64,000 nt of DNA from DRPG01 sp964655065 (lineage in GTDB: Bacteria; Myxococcota_A; UBA796; GCA-2862545). The stretch spans positions 1 to 64,000 of the forward strand of contig CAZZLC010000021.1 in assembly GCA_964655065.1 (NCBI GenBank), given 5' to 3'. Below the pieces are notes generated by a model that did not search any database, was not told the DNA's origin, and saw only the letters and a list, made by a program, of their open reading frames with translations. The first letter of the stretch is position 1. Each line of letters opens with the position of its first letter. A program made the translations under genes and the position numbers. Shown piece after piece: positions 25,557 to 35,184 of the stretch.

Positions 25557-28439
25557 GTGCGATGGTGGTGGTGGATCGTCGTTGTCTTCGTCGGTGGGGG
25601 ATGTGTGAAGCCCGTGGACTCCGCCTCTCCCTCGAGGGATCGCGACTCGCGCCCCTTCCCGGTCGTCGACCACGTCCTGTCGAACGGTCTGCGAGTCCTG
25701 CTCTCGGAGAATCCGGGAACCGCACGGATCTCCGCTCGGGTGATCGTGCGGGCCGGCTCCGCTGACGAGCCACGCGACGCGACGGGCCTCGCCCACTACC
25801 TCGAGCACCTCCTCGCCAACAAGGGCACCCAGCAGCTCGGGACGACGAACTGGGAAGCCGAGAAGCCTCACCTCGACGAGGTGCGCGCTCTCTACGACCG
25901 GCTCTTCGAGACCAAGGACGAGGCTGCGCGCACCGCGATCTATGCCCGCATCGCGGAGACAGCGGCGAAGGCCAACCAGTACGCGGTGCAGAACGAGCTC
26001 AAGCAGCTCTGGGGCGTGCTCGGGGGCCAGCGGCTCAACGCGTTCACGAACCGCGACATCACCGCGTACGTGGTCGACCTCCCGGCCAACCGCCTCGCCC
26101 ACTGGGCCCGCATCGAGGGAGATCGATTCCGCTCGCCCGTGTTCCGGTCGTTCCAGACCGAGGTCGAGACGGTCTACGAGGAGAAGAACCGGTCGCTCGA
26201 CAACCCCGGACGCGCCGTCTTTCGCACGCTGGCCGCCGAGGTCTTCGCCAACACCCCCTACGCGGTGCCCACGCTCGGCACCATCGAGCACCTCAAGAAC
26301 CCCTCGGTGTCCAAGACCGAGAAGTTCTTTCGCGACTGGTACGTCCCCTCGAACATGGCGGTGGTGCTCGCGGGCGACTTCGATGCGAACGAGGTCATTC
26401 CCCTCCTCGAGGCCGAGCTCGGCGCGCTGCCTCGCGGTGAGGCTCCTCCGAGGCCCGAGGTCCCGCTCACCCCCATCCGCGGTGAACGCCGCGTCGACAT
26501 CGTCCATCAAGGCGCTCCCGAGCTCGTCCTCGCCTGGGCCACCGTGCCCTGGGGCCACCCCGACCATCTCCCGCTGGTCATGGCGCGAAGCCTGCTCGTC
26601 AACGGTGCCACGGGCATCCTCGACCGCACCCTGATCCAGCCCAAGCGGGTCTTGCGGGCGTCGGCAGGGGCGTGGCACCAGACGCGGGTGGGCGCGTTCT
26701 ACCTGACCGCGCGCCCCCGCGAGGGGCAGGCACTCGGCGACCTGGAGGACCTGCTCGATCGCGCCCTCGAGGACCTGCGTCAGGGCGACTTCACGGCCGA
26801 CGATCTCGCCGCAGTAGTGCTCCAGGCGCGAATCTCCGACAAGCTCGAGCGCGAGAGCAACGCCCGTCGGGTCTCGACCCTCACGGCGGCGGTCCAGTAC
26901 GACACCACCCTCGACGCGGTGCTCGGCTTCACGGACCGGCTCGCCGAGGTCGACCGTGACGACGTCCTGCGCGTAGTCCAGGACCACCTCGGACCGAATC
27001 GGGTGCAGATCCGCAAGACCACGGGCCAGCCCGACCTTCCCTCGATCGTGGCGCCCGAGCTGCCTCCGGTGGAGCTCAACACCGGCGCGCACTCTCCCTT
27101 CTACGACGCGATCGTGGCCATGCCCGTCGTCGACGAGGTCCCGCAGACGGTCGTGGAGAACCGGGACTACGCGGTGGTCGAGACCGATGCAGGCCGGCTT
27201 TATGCCTCGACCAACCCGTTCTCGGACCTGTTCTCGGTCACCTGGCGGTGGGAGGTCGGCGCGGAGGCCGACCCGGGCCTCTGCACGGCGTGGCGGCTGT
27301 TCGACGCGTCGGGCGCGGGAGACGACGACCTCGCCGCCTTCGAGCTCGCCCGGTACCGCCGCGGGATCCGCATCTCCACCTCGTGTAGCCGCTACACCTC
27401 GTCGCTGACGGTCAGCGGTGAGGAGGCGCAGTTCGAGGAGGCGTTGGCCATGGTCGCGCGTCGGATCCGCGAGCCCCGGGTCGAAGAGGGCAAGCTCGCC
27501 AAGATCGTCGAGGACGTGATCCGCAGCCGCACCGACGCGAAGACCACGAGCCGCACCAAGGCCGACGCGCTCGGCAACTACGCACGACGAGGCACCGACA
27601 GCGTCTACCTCGCCTCGGTGCTCACCGACGAGGCCCTGCGCGGCCTCGCCGAGCCGGTGCTGCAGGCGAAGCTCGCCCGCCTGTGGGCACAGCAGGCCAC
27701 CCTCTTCTACGTGGGCACGCGGTCGCCCGCCGACGTGGCCGATGCGCTCTCCCCGGGTGACCGCACGTTCGCCCCGGCCGCGACGCGACCCCGCGTCCGC
27801 GTGGTCCGTCGCTCGGAGCCCGAGGTGCTGCTCCTCGACGTCGACGCCGTCCAGTCCGCGGTGCGACTCTACGTGCCGGGCGACCGCTTCGATCGCGAGG
27901 CTCAGGCCCAGCATCGCTGGCTCGGGGAGGTGCTCGGCGGGAGCGCGGGGCTCGTGTTCCAGGAGGTCCGGGAGTCGCGCGGCCTCGCCTATTCCGCCTC
28001 CGGGGGCTACCGCTCGCCGGCCGAGCCGGGCGACGACGGATACCTCTACGCCGCGCTCTCGACCCAGGCCGACAAGACGGCGAGCGCCGCCGCGCTGGTC
28101 ACGGACCTGCTTCGCCCGCCCGCCCCCGACGCTGCACGCTACGAGCGGGCCCGAGCCGCGGCGATCGAGTCCATCCGCACCCAGCGCCTCACCTTCCGCC
28201 AGGTGGGTCCCCAGGTCGCGAGCTGGCATCGCCAGGGCTTCTTGACCGACCCCCGGGCCGAGCGCATCACGGCGCTCGAGAGCCTGACCCCCGAGGACCT
28301 CGCCCCCTGGTACGCCCGTCTTCAGGAGCAGCCCTTCACCCTCGCCATCGCCGGCGACCTCGACCGGATCGACCGGACTGCGCTGGAGCAGCTCGGACGC
28401 GTTCGCGAGGTCACGCTGGAGCAGCTGATCGGCTACTGA
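25557..28439 (+). CDS. M16 (pitrilysin-type) zinc metalloprotease lipoprotein
   Basis: A 960-residue two-lobed M16 protease. The inverted zinc motif HYLEH is at 80-84, with the third ligand in the downstream EVETVYEEKNRSLDNPG segment; the second half is the inactive partner lobe. A GTG start after GGGGGAGG gives a signal with four consecutive Trp and a lipobox ending VGGGC (Cys16), so it is anchored in the periplasm or outer membrane, where it would cut small unfolded peptides. It overlaps the convergent SGNH gene by seven bases. Confidence 0.88.
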   Translation: MRWWWWIVVVFVGGGCVKPVDSASPSRDRDSRPFPVVDHVLSNGLRVLLSENPGTARISARVIVRAGSADEPRDATGLAHYLEHLLANKGTQQLGTTNWEAEKPHLDEVRALYDRLFETKDEAARTAIYARIAETAAKANQYAVQNELKQLWGVLGGQRLNAFTNRDITAYVVDLPANRLAHWARIEGDRFRSPVFRSFQTEVETVYEEKNRSLDNPGRAVFRTLAAEVFANTPYAVPTLGTIEHLKNPSVSKTEKFFRDWYVPSNMAVVLAGDFDANEVIPLLEAELGALPRGEAPPRPEVPLTPIRGERRVDIVHQGAPELVLAWATVPWGHPDHLPLVMARSLLVNGATGILDRTLIQPKRVLRASAGAWHQTRVGAFYLTARPREGQALGDLEDLLDRALEDLRQGDFTADDLAAVVLQARISDKLERESNARRVSTLTAAVQYDTTLDAVLGFTDRLAEVDRDDVLRVVQDHLGPNRVQIRKTTGQPDLPSIVAPELPPVELNTGAHSPFYDAIVAMPVVDEVPQTVVENRDYAVVETDAGRLYASTNPFSDLFSVTWRWEVGAEADPGLCTAWRLFDASGAGDDDLAAFELARYRRGIRISTSCSRYTSSLTVSGEEAQFEEALAMVARRIREPRVEEGKLAKIVEDVIRSRTDAKTTSRTKADALGNYARRGTDSVYLASVLTDEALRGLAEPVLQAKLARLWAQQATLFYVGTRSPADVADALSPGDRTFAPAATRPRVRVVRRSEPEVLLLDVDAVQSAVRLYVPGDRFDREAQAQHRWLGEVLGGSAGLVFQEVRESRGLAYSASGGYRSPAEPGDDGYLYAALSTQADKTASAAALVTDLLRPPAPDAARYERARAAAIESIRTQRLTFRQVGPQVASWHRQGFLTDPRAERITALESLTPEDLAPWYARLQEQPFTLAIAGDLDRIDRTALEQLGRVREVTLEQLIGY

Positions 28440-30598
28440 CGGATCGGGTTCTCGGAAAGCACGAGAGCCTCCACGAGAGTGAAGGTCCGATCCAGGTTCT
28501 CCAGCTCGACGACCCAGGGCTCGCCGGTAGGCACCACGGTGGCGTCGAATCGCAGCGTGACGGGACCGCGTTCGAACCGTCGCCCGTCGAAGCGACGGTC
28601 GAGTACGGTGTCCTCCCCGACCGATAGCCGGACGGCGAGCTCCGTCTCGCTCCGCTGGAGGGATCGGGCTCGGATGGTCAGGAAGCGGGCGCCTCGGTCG
28701 AACCTCGCCACCCGGTCGGGAGCCACCGAGAACCGAAGCAGGTCGCCCGGGTAGAGGAAGACCTGCTCGCCGCAGGCTCGCGAGCTCGCGAGCCGCAGCT
28801 CGTAGTCGCGACCGTTGCGAGCCGGGTCCGTGCCGTCGGAGGCCGTGAGGAACAGCATCTCTCGCGTGTGGCAGGTCCGCCCGTGGCCCCGACTGCGCAC
28901 AGCGCCGCAGGGGGCATTCGGGAACGGCAGCAGGACGCCATCCTCGGCGACGCGAAGCGGCGAGCACGGCGCGGACCCGCTCACCGGGGCCTGCAGCGCC
29001 TCGTCCGACAAGAAGGCGAGGCGAGCGGTGTCGAAGGCCGCCACCCGGTCGGGCCGGGGGACCAGGGGGCGGCGCGCTCGCGGGACCCGCGCAGCCGGGC
29101 GGGGGGTCTCGAGCTCGACACCCCCGCCACCGCCGAGGAGGTCCAGCTGCACGCCGTGCAGCGCGTCATCGTCTCCGACCGCGTAGTGGAGCCGGCCGTA
29201 CTCGCCGAAGGCGATCGCCCGGAGTCGAACCCCTGGCCCCGAGCGCGAGGCAGCGACGGTCAGCGTCGACGGGCCCTCGGGGGCCGGGAGTGCCGTGCGT
29301 GCGTGCCACTGCTGGACGACACGGTCACCTCGGGACACCGCGCGGCCCCGCACGATCGGAACCGGGTGCTCGTCCAGGGTCAGCGTGAACGGTGCGGTGT
29401 CGCGCTCGCCGACCGACTCGGCGGACAGCCACACGGCGAAGCGTCCCGCCTCGGCGGGCCAGGGCTCGGGGGCGGCGACTGTCACCCGTTCGCCAGGGCC
29501 GATCATGGCCGAACCGGTCACGGTGACGGGCCACGGCACGTCCGAAGGGGCGAGCCAGCCTCGCTCCTCCGCGAGCGCGGCGAGGGCTCGCGTGAAGCGC
29601 CGCGAGCCCTCGGCGTTCATGTGGTCCTCGTTGCGGAACATGCGCGCCGACACGTGGAGGTGCCGCAGATCGACGTAGGTTCCTCCCGCATCGGCCACGA
29701 TCTCGCTGGCCCGAGACTGGAACCCGGCCGGGACGACATCGTCGTGCTCGGGCGGGACGTGAGGGGACATCGGCGGCCGGACCCACACTGCGGGGACACC
29801 CGCCGCGGTCGCCATCGCCGTGGTGTCGCGGAGAAAGCTCTCCTCGGGGGTGGGGAGGAGGTCGGGGGTGAAGCCGCGCGCCGCGCGCGCGCCACTCTCG
29901 ATCACGGGCATGGTGCGGCCGTAGAGACGCATGTCGACCTTTGCGTCGTCGAACACCCGGGCCAGGGCACGCTGGGTGGGCTCGGGGTCGAGCCAGAACA
30001 CCGCGAGGTCCCGTACCGCATCGAAGAAGGCGCCGCGCACCTTGCCCCGCTGCTCGCGCAGGTTCGCGAGCCACAGCTCGGCGCTACCCCTCACCTTGGC
30101 GTCCACCACGGGATCGCCCGCCTCGGGCAGCTGGACCCGGAGGTTCACGAAGCTCGACTCCGACAGCGGCGTGGTGAGCAGCATGGACTGCAGCCCGCTC
30201 ACGAAGAGCACGAGGTCGGGTCGGTAGCCCGCTTCGAGCACCCGGTACTTCAGGATCGCGTACCAGTGGGAGCCGACGGAGTTGGGCACCGAGACGAGGG
30301 CGACGTCGGAGGGGTCGAGGCGCAGGTGCTCGGCGAGTCTCGCGGGGTCCACGTTGGTGTTCGCGTAGCTGGGGCCGATCACGACCACCCTCGGACGACC
30401 TGCGGCCAGCATCCGGTCGATCGCGCCGACGACGTCGCCTCTCACCACCCGCGCGTTGAGCACGCGGCCCGCGTTCTCGTGCGCGGTCGTCTGCCGGGCA
30501 TCGCGAAACCCCGACACCCCGGCGGTAACCGCCGCCCAGAGCAGAATCGGCCCGACCACTGCGGCCCCGATCGAGACGATCCGCAAGCGCCCCCCCAC
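28433..30598 (-). CDS. Membrane-anchored SGNH-hydrolase-like protein
   Basis: A 721-residue protein with an N-terminal membrane anchor (residues 7-28). Residues 70-360 look like an SGNH fold: VVVIGPSYANTNVD at the nucleophile position (Ser in GPSYA, and Asn in block III position NSVGSHWY), and NEDHMNAEGSRRF as the D-x-x-H block. It resembles AlgX/DltD-type envelope acyl-transfer or esterase proteins in layout. Residues 370-721 form two or three beta-rich domains with several Cys pairs, possibly carbohydrate binding. The substrate cannot be named. The GTG start has only a weak ribosome site. Confidence 0.65.
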   Translation of the reverse strand: MGGRLRIVSIGAAVVGPILLWAAVTAGVSGFRDARQTTAHENAGRVLNARVVRGDVVGAIDRMLAAGRPRVVVIGPSYANTNVDPARLAEHLRLDPSDVALVSVPNSVGSHWYAILKYRVLEAGYRPDLVLFVSGLQSMLLTTPLSESSFVNLRVQLPEAGDPVVDAKVRGSAELWLANLREQRGKVRGAFFDAVRDLAVFWLDPEPTQRALARVFDDAKVDMRLYGRTMPVIESGARAARGFTPDLLPTPEESFLRDTTAMATAAGVPAVWVRPPMSPHVPPEHDDVVPAGFQSRASEIVADAGGTYVDLRHLHVSARMFRNEDHMNAEGSRRFTRALAALAEERGWLAPSDVPWPVTVTGSAMIGPGERVTVAAPEPWPAEAGRFAVWLSAESVGERDTAPFTLTLDEHPVPIVRGRAVSRGDRVVQQWHARTALPAPEGPSTLTVAASRSGPGVRLRAIAFGEYGRLHYAVGDDDALHGVQLDLLGGGGGVELETPRPAARVPRARRPLVPRPDRVAAFDTARLAFLSDEALQAPVSGSAPCSPLRVAEDGVLLPFPNAPCGAVRSRGHGRTCHTREMLFLTASDGTDPARNGRDYELRLASSRACGEQVFLYPGDLLRFSVAPDRVARFDRGARFLTIRARSLQRSETELAVRLSVGEDTVLDRRFDGRRFERGPVTLRFDATVVPTGEPWVVELENLDRTFTLVEALVLSENPIRQ

Positions 30599-30651
30599 AA
30601 CGAGCTTAACCGAGGCCCCGTCGAGGCCGATGGGAGGTCAGGAAGGTCCTC

Positions 30652-31557
30652 GTGAACTCCAGCGCCGACAAGACACGTTCGGCCGCCAGCGCCGTGCTGA
30701 CCCAGGGTGAACGCCGCTGGATGGGACGGCTCGCCCCCCCACTCACCGGCGGTCCACCCCAGCTCGCGTTCTCGATCGAGCACGGACCGACCAGGCTCCC
30801 GCTGGGCAGCGTGGTTCAGCTCGAGGTCACCCCCGCGCGAGCCGACGGTGGACGCAGCAGCACGGCCCGGCTGACCGCCATGGCCTACCTCCCCTCCGTG
30901 GTCCTGGTGGAGGTCGACGCCGAGAACCCGTCGCTGTGGACGGAGGCGATGCCCGGCGACGTCGGCAGTCCGGCCGATCTCCGTCAATGGCCCCGCCTGA
31001 CCCCGCCTCGGGTGGACGCCGGGCCCGTGGCGGTCGAGCTCGACGTGGGGCCGGCCAGCGCCCGACGGTTCTCGGCCCGGGTGGTCGACCAGTCGACCGA
31101 GGGCATCGGGCTTCGCTTCGTGCTCCAGGCGGAGCCGTTCTTGTGCCAGGCGTCCTGGTTCGCGGTGGATCTACCGGCGTTCCAGGACCTGGAGCCGGGG
31201 GCTCGGCGCATGAGCGTGCGCCATCGCCGGCTCCTCTCGACCGGCGTGCGCTACGGCCTCTCCATCGAGGCGACGGCGACCGGCGCCGAACGCGTCGCCC
31301 ACGAGGCCCAGTGGACGTGCATCGACTGCGGCGAGCAGCCCCTGCTCTCCGAGCACCACCTGCACTGCCCCTCCTGCGGCGCGGGACGCAGCAACGCGCC
31401 CTCGCGGCTCCCCGACTGGGACGATGCGGTCACGCGCCGGCAACACCGCTTCTCGGGCATCGACCGGATCTGCCTCCGCTGTGGGTGCGCGTGGAGCGAG
31501 CAGGCGCGGAACTGCGGCCACTGTGGGACCCGACTCCCGGTCATTCAGCGACGCTGA
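30652..31557 (+). CDS. Protein with C-terminal double zinc ribbon
   Basis: A 301-residue protein. Residues 30-200 are beta-rich with a faint PilZ-like pattern (a strand carrying RFSARVVDQSTEGIGLRF) that is too weak to assign. The C-terminal 90 residues hold two CxxC-CxxC ribbons: CIDC with CPSC, and CLRC with CGHC. The two ribbon pairs resemble those of the TPR protein further upstream. GTG start with GGAAGG in front. It ends exactly against lgt on the other strand. No function is known. Confidence 0.65.
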   Translation: MNSSADKTRSAASAVLTQGERRWMGRLAPPLTGGPPQLAFSIEHGPTRLPLGSVVQLEVTPARADGGRSSTARLTAMAYLPSVVLVEVDAENPSLWTEAMPGDVGSPADLRQWPRLTPPRVDAGPVAVELDVGPASARRFSARVVDQSTEGIGLRFVLQAEPFLCQASWFAVDLPAFQDLEPGARRMSVRHRRLLSTGVRYGLSIEATATGAERVAHEAQWTCIDCGEQPLLSEHHLHCPSCGAGRSNAPSRLPDWDDAVTRRQHRFSGIDRICLRCGCAWSEQARNCGHCGTRLPVIQRR

Positions 31558-32511
31558 TCAGCTCGTCGCCGACGTGGCCCCCTCGCTCCCCTCTCCTGGC
31601 TCCGCCGGCTTCTCCGGGTCGACGGGCTTCAGCGGCTCGTCGTTGGACTGCAGGCGCCAGTAGAGTGCGGCGAGACACACCAGCATGAAGATGGCCGCCC
31701 AGTACTGGGCAGGAGTGAAGCCGAAGGTCCGCGGGTCGGTGCTCTCGGGGCGCAGGAAGTCGGTCGTGAACCGCACGGGGCCATAGGTCAGCCCGTAGGT
31801 CAGCGTGAGCGTGCCGGGCACGGTGGGCATCCGGTCGATGAAGGCCAGCACCCCGAACATCGTGAGCGACCACAGGGCCTCGAGCAGCCCCGTGTCCCAC
31901 ACCGCGTCGATGGCACCGTTCTCGACGCAGGGTCCCCACGGGCGCATGGCCGATCCGTCGCCGTCCACCAACCAACCGGGAAGGTCGATGATGTGACCCG
32001 GGACGGGCCTGCAGTACACCCCGAGGAAGAAGTCGGTCTCGGACCCGGGGTGATCGTGCGCCACGAAGCAGCCCATGCGCCCGAGAAACCAGCCGATGGC
32101 GAGGCCGAAGGCGAGGCAGTCGAGATACGGCCAGATGGGCAGCTTCTCCCTGTAGAAGAAGTAGACGGACAGCGGCACGCAGACGACGAGGCCGCCGAAG
32201 CTCGACAGGCCCTTCCAGAAGTAGAGGAACTGGATGGGGTCGGCGAAGTACTCCTCGGGCTCGTACATCAGGCCGTAGCCGACGTGGCCCCCCACGAAGG
32301 TGCCGACGATCAGCCAGGTGATGAGCCGGTCGATCGCGGAGGCGTCCAGCCCGTACCGCTCTGCGCGCCACTTCGCGGCCATTCCACCGAAGACGAAGCC
32401 GAGGGCCACGAGCAAGCCAAACCCGTGCAGCTCGATGTTGGCCGGGATGCCCGGGATGATGTCGCCCAGCTCCAGGACGGGGATGTCGAACCAGGGGATT
32501 AGCGCGGTCAC
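31558..32511 (-). CDS. lgt: Prolipoprotein diacylglyceryl transferase
   Basis: A 317-residue membrane enzyme that attaches diacylglycerol to the lipobox cysteine of prolipoproteins, the first step for the many lipoproteins of this window. Seven or so spans are visible; LHGFGLLVALGF holds the essential His, SFGGLV and GRMGCFVAHDHPG correspond to the conserved HGG and GRxGNF-type signature in the divergent form, and YGPVRFTTDFLR is the C-terminal signature. A Glu/Pro/Ser tail of 30 residues is added. GTG start after CTGGAGGAG. Confidence 0.9.
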   Translation of the reverse strand: MTALIPWFDIPVLELGDIIPGIPANIELHGFGLLVALGFVFGGMAAKWRAERYGLDASAIDRLITWLIVGTFVGGHVGYGLMYEPEEYFADPIQFLYFWKGLSSFGGLVVCVPLSVYFFYREKLPIWPYLDCLAFGLAIGWFLGRMGCFVAHDHPGSETDFFLGVYCRPVPGHIIDLPGWLVDGDGSAMRPWGPCVENGAIDAVWDTGLLEALWSLTMFGVLAFIDRMPTVPGTLTLTYGLTYGPVRFTTDFLRPESTDPRTFGFTPAQYWAAIFMLVCLAALYWRLQSNDEPLKPVDPEKPAEPGEGSEGATSATS

Positions 32512-32596
32512 GGGTGGCTCCTCCAGTGCGGTGGCCCGGTAACGTCACGGGCGACCCCGCGCTCACGACGACCCTGCGACGGTATACTGGCGCGGC

Positions 32597-33724
32597 ATGG
32601 CGACCATCAACTTCGGTAATCGCGAAATCACCTCGAAGATCGTCTACTTCGGGGCGAGCGGCGCGGGCTGCAACACCAACGTCGAGCGGCTGTGGCGGCT
32701 GGTCCAGAGCCGTCGCAAGTCGCCGCTCCACCGCTTCGGCCCGCGAGAACGCCAGGAGGAATCCTGGTACTTCGACTTCGTCCCGCTCGTGGAGCCCCCG
32801 ATCGAGGGGTTCTCGATGTCGTGGCGCGTCTACAGCCTGCCCGGCGGCATCGACGTCAAGGCCCACCGCGACGAGGTCATCGACGGCGTCGACGCCGTGG
32901 TCTTCGTGGTCGACGCGCGCCCGGACCGGGGCGACACCAACCACGACCACCTGTTGCAGCTCGACTCCCTCCTGAAGACCATCGGCCTGGAGCTGTCCGC
33001 CACGCCGGTGACCATCCAGGTCAACCACACCGACGCCGCCGACGCCCGGTCCGTGGCCGAGGTGGTCGCCGAGCTGAATCCCTACAACTTCCCCGTGGTC
33101 GCCGCGGTGGCGAAGGGCGGCGAGGGCGTCCTCGAGACCTTCGCGCAGGCCACGTCGTCGGTGCTCGCGCGGGTCCGCGACACCCTGGCCGGCCAAGACG
33201 CCATCACGCTCACCGCCGTCTACGACACCACCTCGATCTCGGACGTCGAGGTCATCCGCCGTCACGTCGAGAACATCCACGCGCGCACCGAGGTCACGCC
33301 GCACTCCGAGACGGTGGACCCCCAGCGGGAGCGGCCACCCAGGGTCGAGGGCATCCCGAGCATCGAGATCCCGTTTCAGCCCGAGGAGTTCGTGGGCAGC
33401 CATCCCCGCGGGATCGCTCGAGCGGTGATCGAGGGGGATCGCATCCGGGTCGACCTCGACATGGAGCGCATGGGTGGAGGCGAGCAGCGTCAGCTCCGGG
33501 TGTGGCTCGTGAACCGTCCTGCGGCGTCCCAGCCCGTGGCGCCCGCGGTGCCCGCAGGGGCCCCCGAAGCCGGCCGGGTCTTCGACTACCTTCCGCCGCA
33601 GGACGAGGTCGACGTGACGCCGACGGAGCCCGATCTCCCGGGGGTGGTCTACGGAGTGCTCGGGGTGGTCGGAGGGGCCTGCATCGCCCTGCTCTCGGTG
33701 TACCTGCTCGGCGCCTGGGGGTAG
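32597..33724 (+). CDS. MglA-family small GTPase-like protein with broken P-loop and C-terminal membrane anchor
   Basis: A 375-residue protein. Residues 1-195 align by eye to the polarity GTPase MglA: INFGNREITSKIVYFG at the start, an FDFVPL strand, VDAVVFVVDA, and a guanine-motif-like NHTD at 143-146. Key residues are altered: the P-loop is GASGAGCNT (Cys25 and Asn26 in place of Lys and Thr), the G3 glycine motif is PGG (82-84), and NKxD has His for Lys. Nucleotide binding is therefore doubtful. A linker and one membrane helix near 350-372 end the protein. It is first in a run of four plus-strand genes and 47 bases precede the next. Confidence 0.8.
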   Translation: MATINFGNREITSKIVYFGASGAGCNTNVERLWRLVQSRRKSPLHRFGPRERQEESWYFDFVPLVEPPIEGFSMSWRVYSLPGGIDVKAHRDEVIDGVDAVVFVVDARPDRGDTNHDHLLQLDSLLKTIGLELSATPVTIQVNHTDAADARSVAEVVAELNPYNFPVVAAVAKGGEGVLETFAQATSSVLARVRDTLAGQDAITLTAVYDTTSISDVEVIRRHVENIHARTEVTPHSETVDPQRERPPRVEGIPSIEIPFQPEEFVGSHPRGIARAVIEGDRIRVDLDMERMGGGEQRQLRVWLVNRPAASQPVAPAVPAGAPEAGRVFDYLPPQDEVDVTPTEPDLPGVVYGVLGVVGGACIALLSVYLLGAWG

Positions 33725-33771
33725 CGCCCACCTCGCGACTCCTTGTCGTATAGTCGCGCAGCGGAGGGTGG

Positions 33772-35169
33772 ATGCAGCGCAGAACGTTCCTCGCCGGGGT
33801 GAGCGCAGCGGGAGTGACCGTCGGGTGCAACGGGTTCGGGACCGGGGACCCCCCGTCTCCCGCTCCGAGCGCGCCGTCCGGGCGACCGGACTTCGTCGTC
33901 GAGGGGGTGGACCAAGACGCGGTGCTCTCCAACGAGGAGCTCGACGATCTGCACCTCGAACAGCTGTCGCTCGAGACCGGGTTCTCCCGCGAGGACGGGA
34001 CCACCACCTTCGAGGACTGGAAGCTCGACTACGACCTGCGCAAGAAGATCCGCAACGAGCGCGTGCTGCCCAAGATCGCGAGCGGTGAGTTCGCGCCCTT
34101 CCTCGCCGCCGCGGCCCAGTCACCCGACTACGCCCACCTCGTGTCCGAGGCACCGTCGAGCGCCCCGTTCGCGCTGGATCACGCCACGCTCGAGTCCCTC
34201 TGCGCCGCCAACCACTTCTCGGGCACGTTCGGCCAAACCCTCGCCGGTCAGTCGGTGCCCGACGACATCGTGATCTTCGCACTGCGGGGCTGCAAGGTCC
34301 TGAACCGCGCCACTGCGGCCTACCCCTCCGATGCCGTCGAGCTGCAGGAGCAGACCGTCGATCACCTGAACCGCCGCTGTGCGGTGGGGGTGTGGAACCG
34401 CCGCACTCGCAAGGTGAGCGCGCTGTCGGGCTCGACCGTGCCCCACTTGAGCTACCTGCAGCTACACCGAATCCACCTGCACCTGAAGGGCCGCCTGGAG
34501 CTGGACGATCCCACCTTCACCGCCGTGGACCGCATCTCCGAGGAGATGCAGCGCGTGGCGACGTTCCCGGGGTGGCGCGCGAACCAGCTCGGGCAGGGGC
34601 TGCACCTGATGACCATCGGGACGCACCGGGCGAACGGCCGAAGCTACCGCCTGCTTCCCAAGCAGAACGACCAGTGGTACGGCCCGGTGCTGCGCGCGAC
34701 CGACGTGCCGGGCTACCGGGCCTTCGACTGGGACCCCTCGAGCCGGCAGGTCCACGACAACATCCACCCCGCGTGGGCGTTCTCGACCGGCGGAGGCACG
34801 ATCTCGTTCGCGTCGGCCGGCTGCACCACCCTGCACGGAGGCGGCGCCGGCACCGAGCGGAACCCGTACTGGGGCTCGATCGCGGCGCTGCTCTACGACA
34901 TCAATCGCGACGGCGAGCGCAAGAACGGCGACCACTACCTCTACCTGCTGCTCACGGGTCGCGAGGCGCGGCTGCACGCCGAGGGCCGGGGCCCCGAGCG
35001 CTGGCGATTCGGCTCGTCCGGCCCCGAGGTGAAGCGGCTCCAGAGGGTGGTGGGACGTCCGACCAGCGGGCTGTTCGACCGGGCCACCCACGACGCGCTG
35101 GTGGTGTGGCAACAGAGCAACGACCGCGTTCCGGACGGGGTCGTCCGACCCGACCAGTTCCCCTCCTGA
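33772..35169 (+). CDS. Tat-type lipoprotein, YkuD-like domain plus peptidoglycan-binding domain
   Basis: A 465-residue envelope protein. The N-terminus MQRRTFLAGVSAAGVTVGC has a twin-arginine motif and a lipobox. Residues 40-230 are an unrecognised helical region. Residues about 270-380 contain NIHP with His332, then 15 residues, then SAGC with Cys351, which recalls the HG-x14-SxGC of L,D-transpeptidases; the rest of that fold is not obvious. Residues 410-465 form a PG_binding_1 domain (SSGPEVKRLQRVVGRPTSGL, then FDRATHDALVVWQQ). A cell-wall enzyme or sensor is inferred. The FHA-protease gene follows after 15 bases. Confidence 0.65.
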   Translation: MQRRTFLAGVSAAGVTVGCNGFGTGDPPSPAPSAPSGRPDFVVEGVDQDAVLSNEELDDLHLEQLSLETGFSREDGTTTFEDWKLDYDLRKKIRNERVLPKIASGEFAPFLAAAAQSPDYAHLVSEAPSSAPFALDHATLESLCAANHFSGTFGQTLAGQSVPDDIVIFALRGCKVLNRATAAYPSDAVELQEQTVDHLNRRCAVGVWNRRTRKVSALSGSTVPHLSYLQLHRIHLHLKGRLELDDPTFTAVDRISEEMQRVATFPGWRANQLGQGLHLMTIGTHRANGRSYRLLPKQNDQWYGPVLRATDVPGYRAFDWDPSSRQVHDNIHPAWAFSTGGGTISFASAGCTTLHGGGAGTERNPYWGSIAALLYDINRDGERKNGDHYLYLLLTGREARLHAEGRGPERWRFGSSGPEVKRLQRVVGRPTSGLFDRATHDALVVWQQSNDRVPDGVVRPDQFPS

Positions 35170-35184
35170 GTCCAGGATCGATCG

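Noticed and set aside
25512..28967. 1151-codon minus-strand frame opposite the M16 protease
   Set aside because: Composition is typical of a GC-rich shadow (His/Gly/Arg rich, no fold), while the plus strand encodes a clear M16 enzyme.
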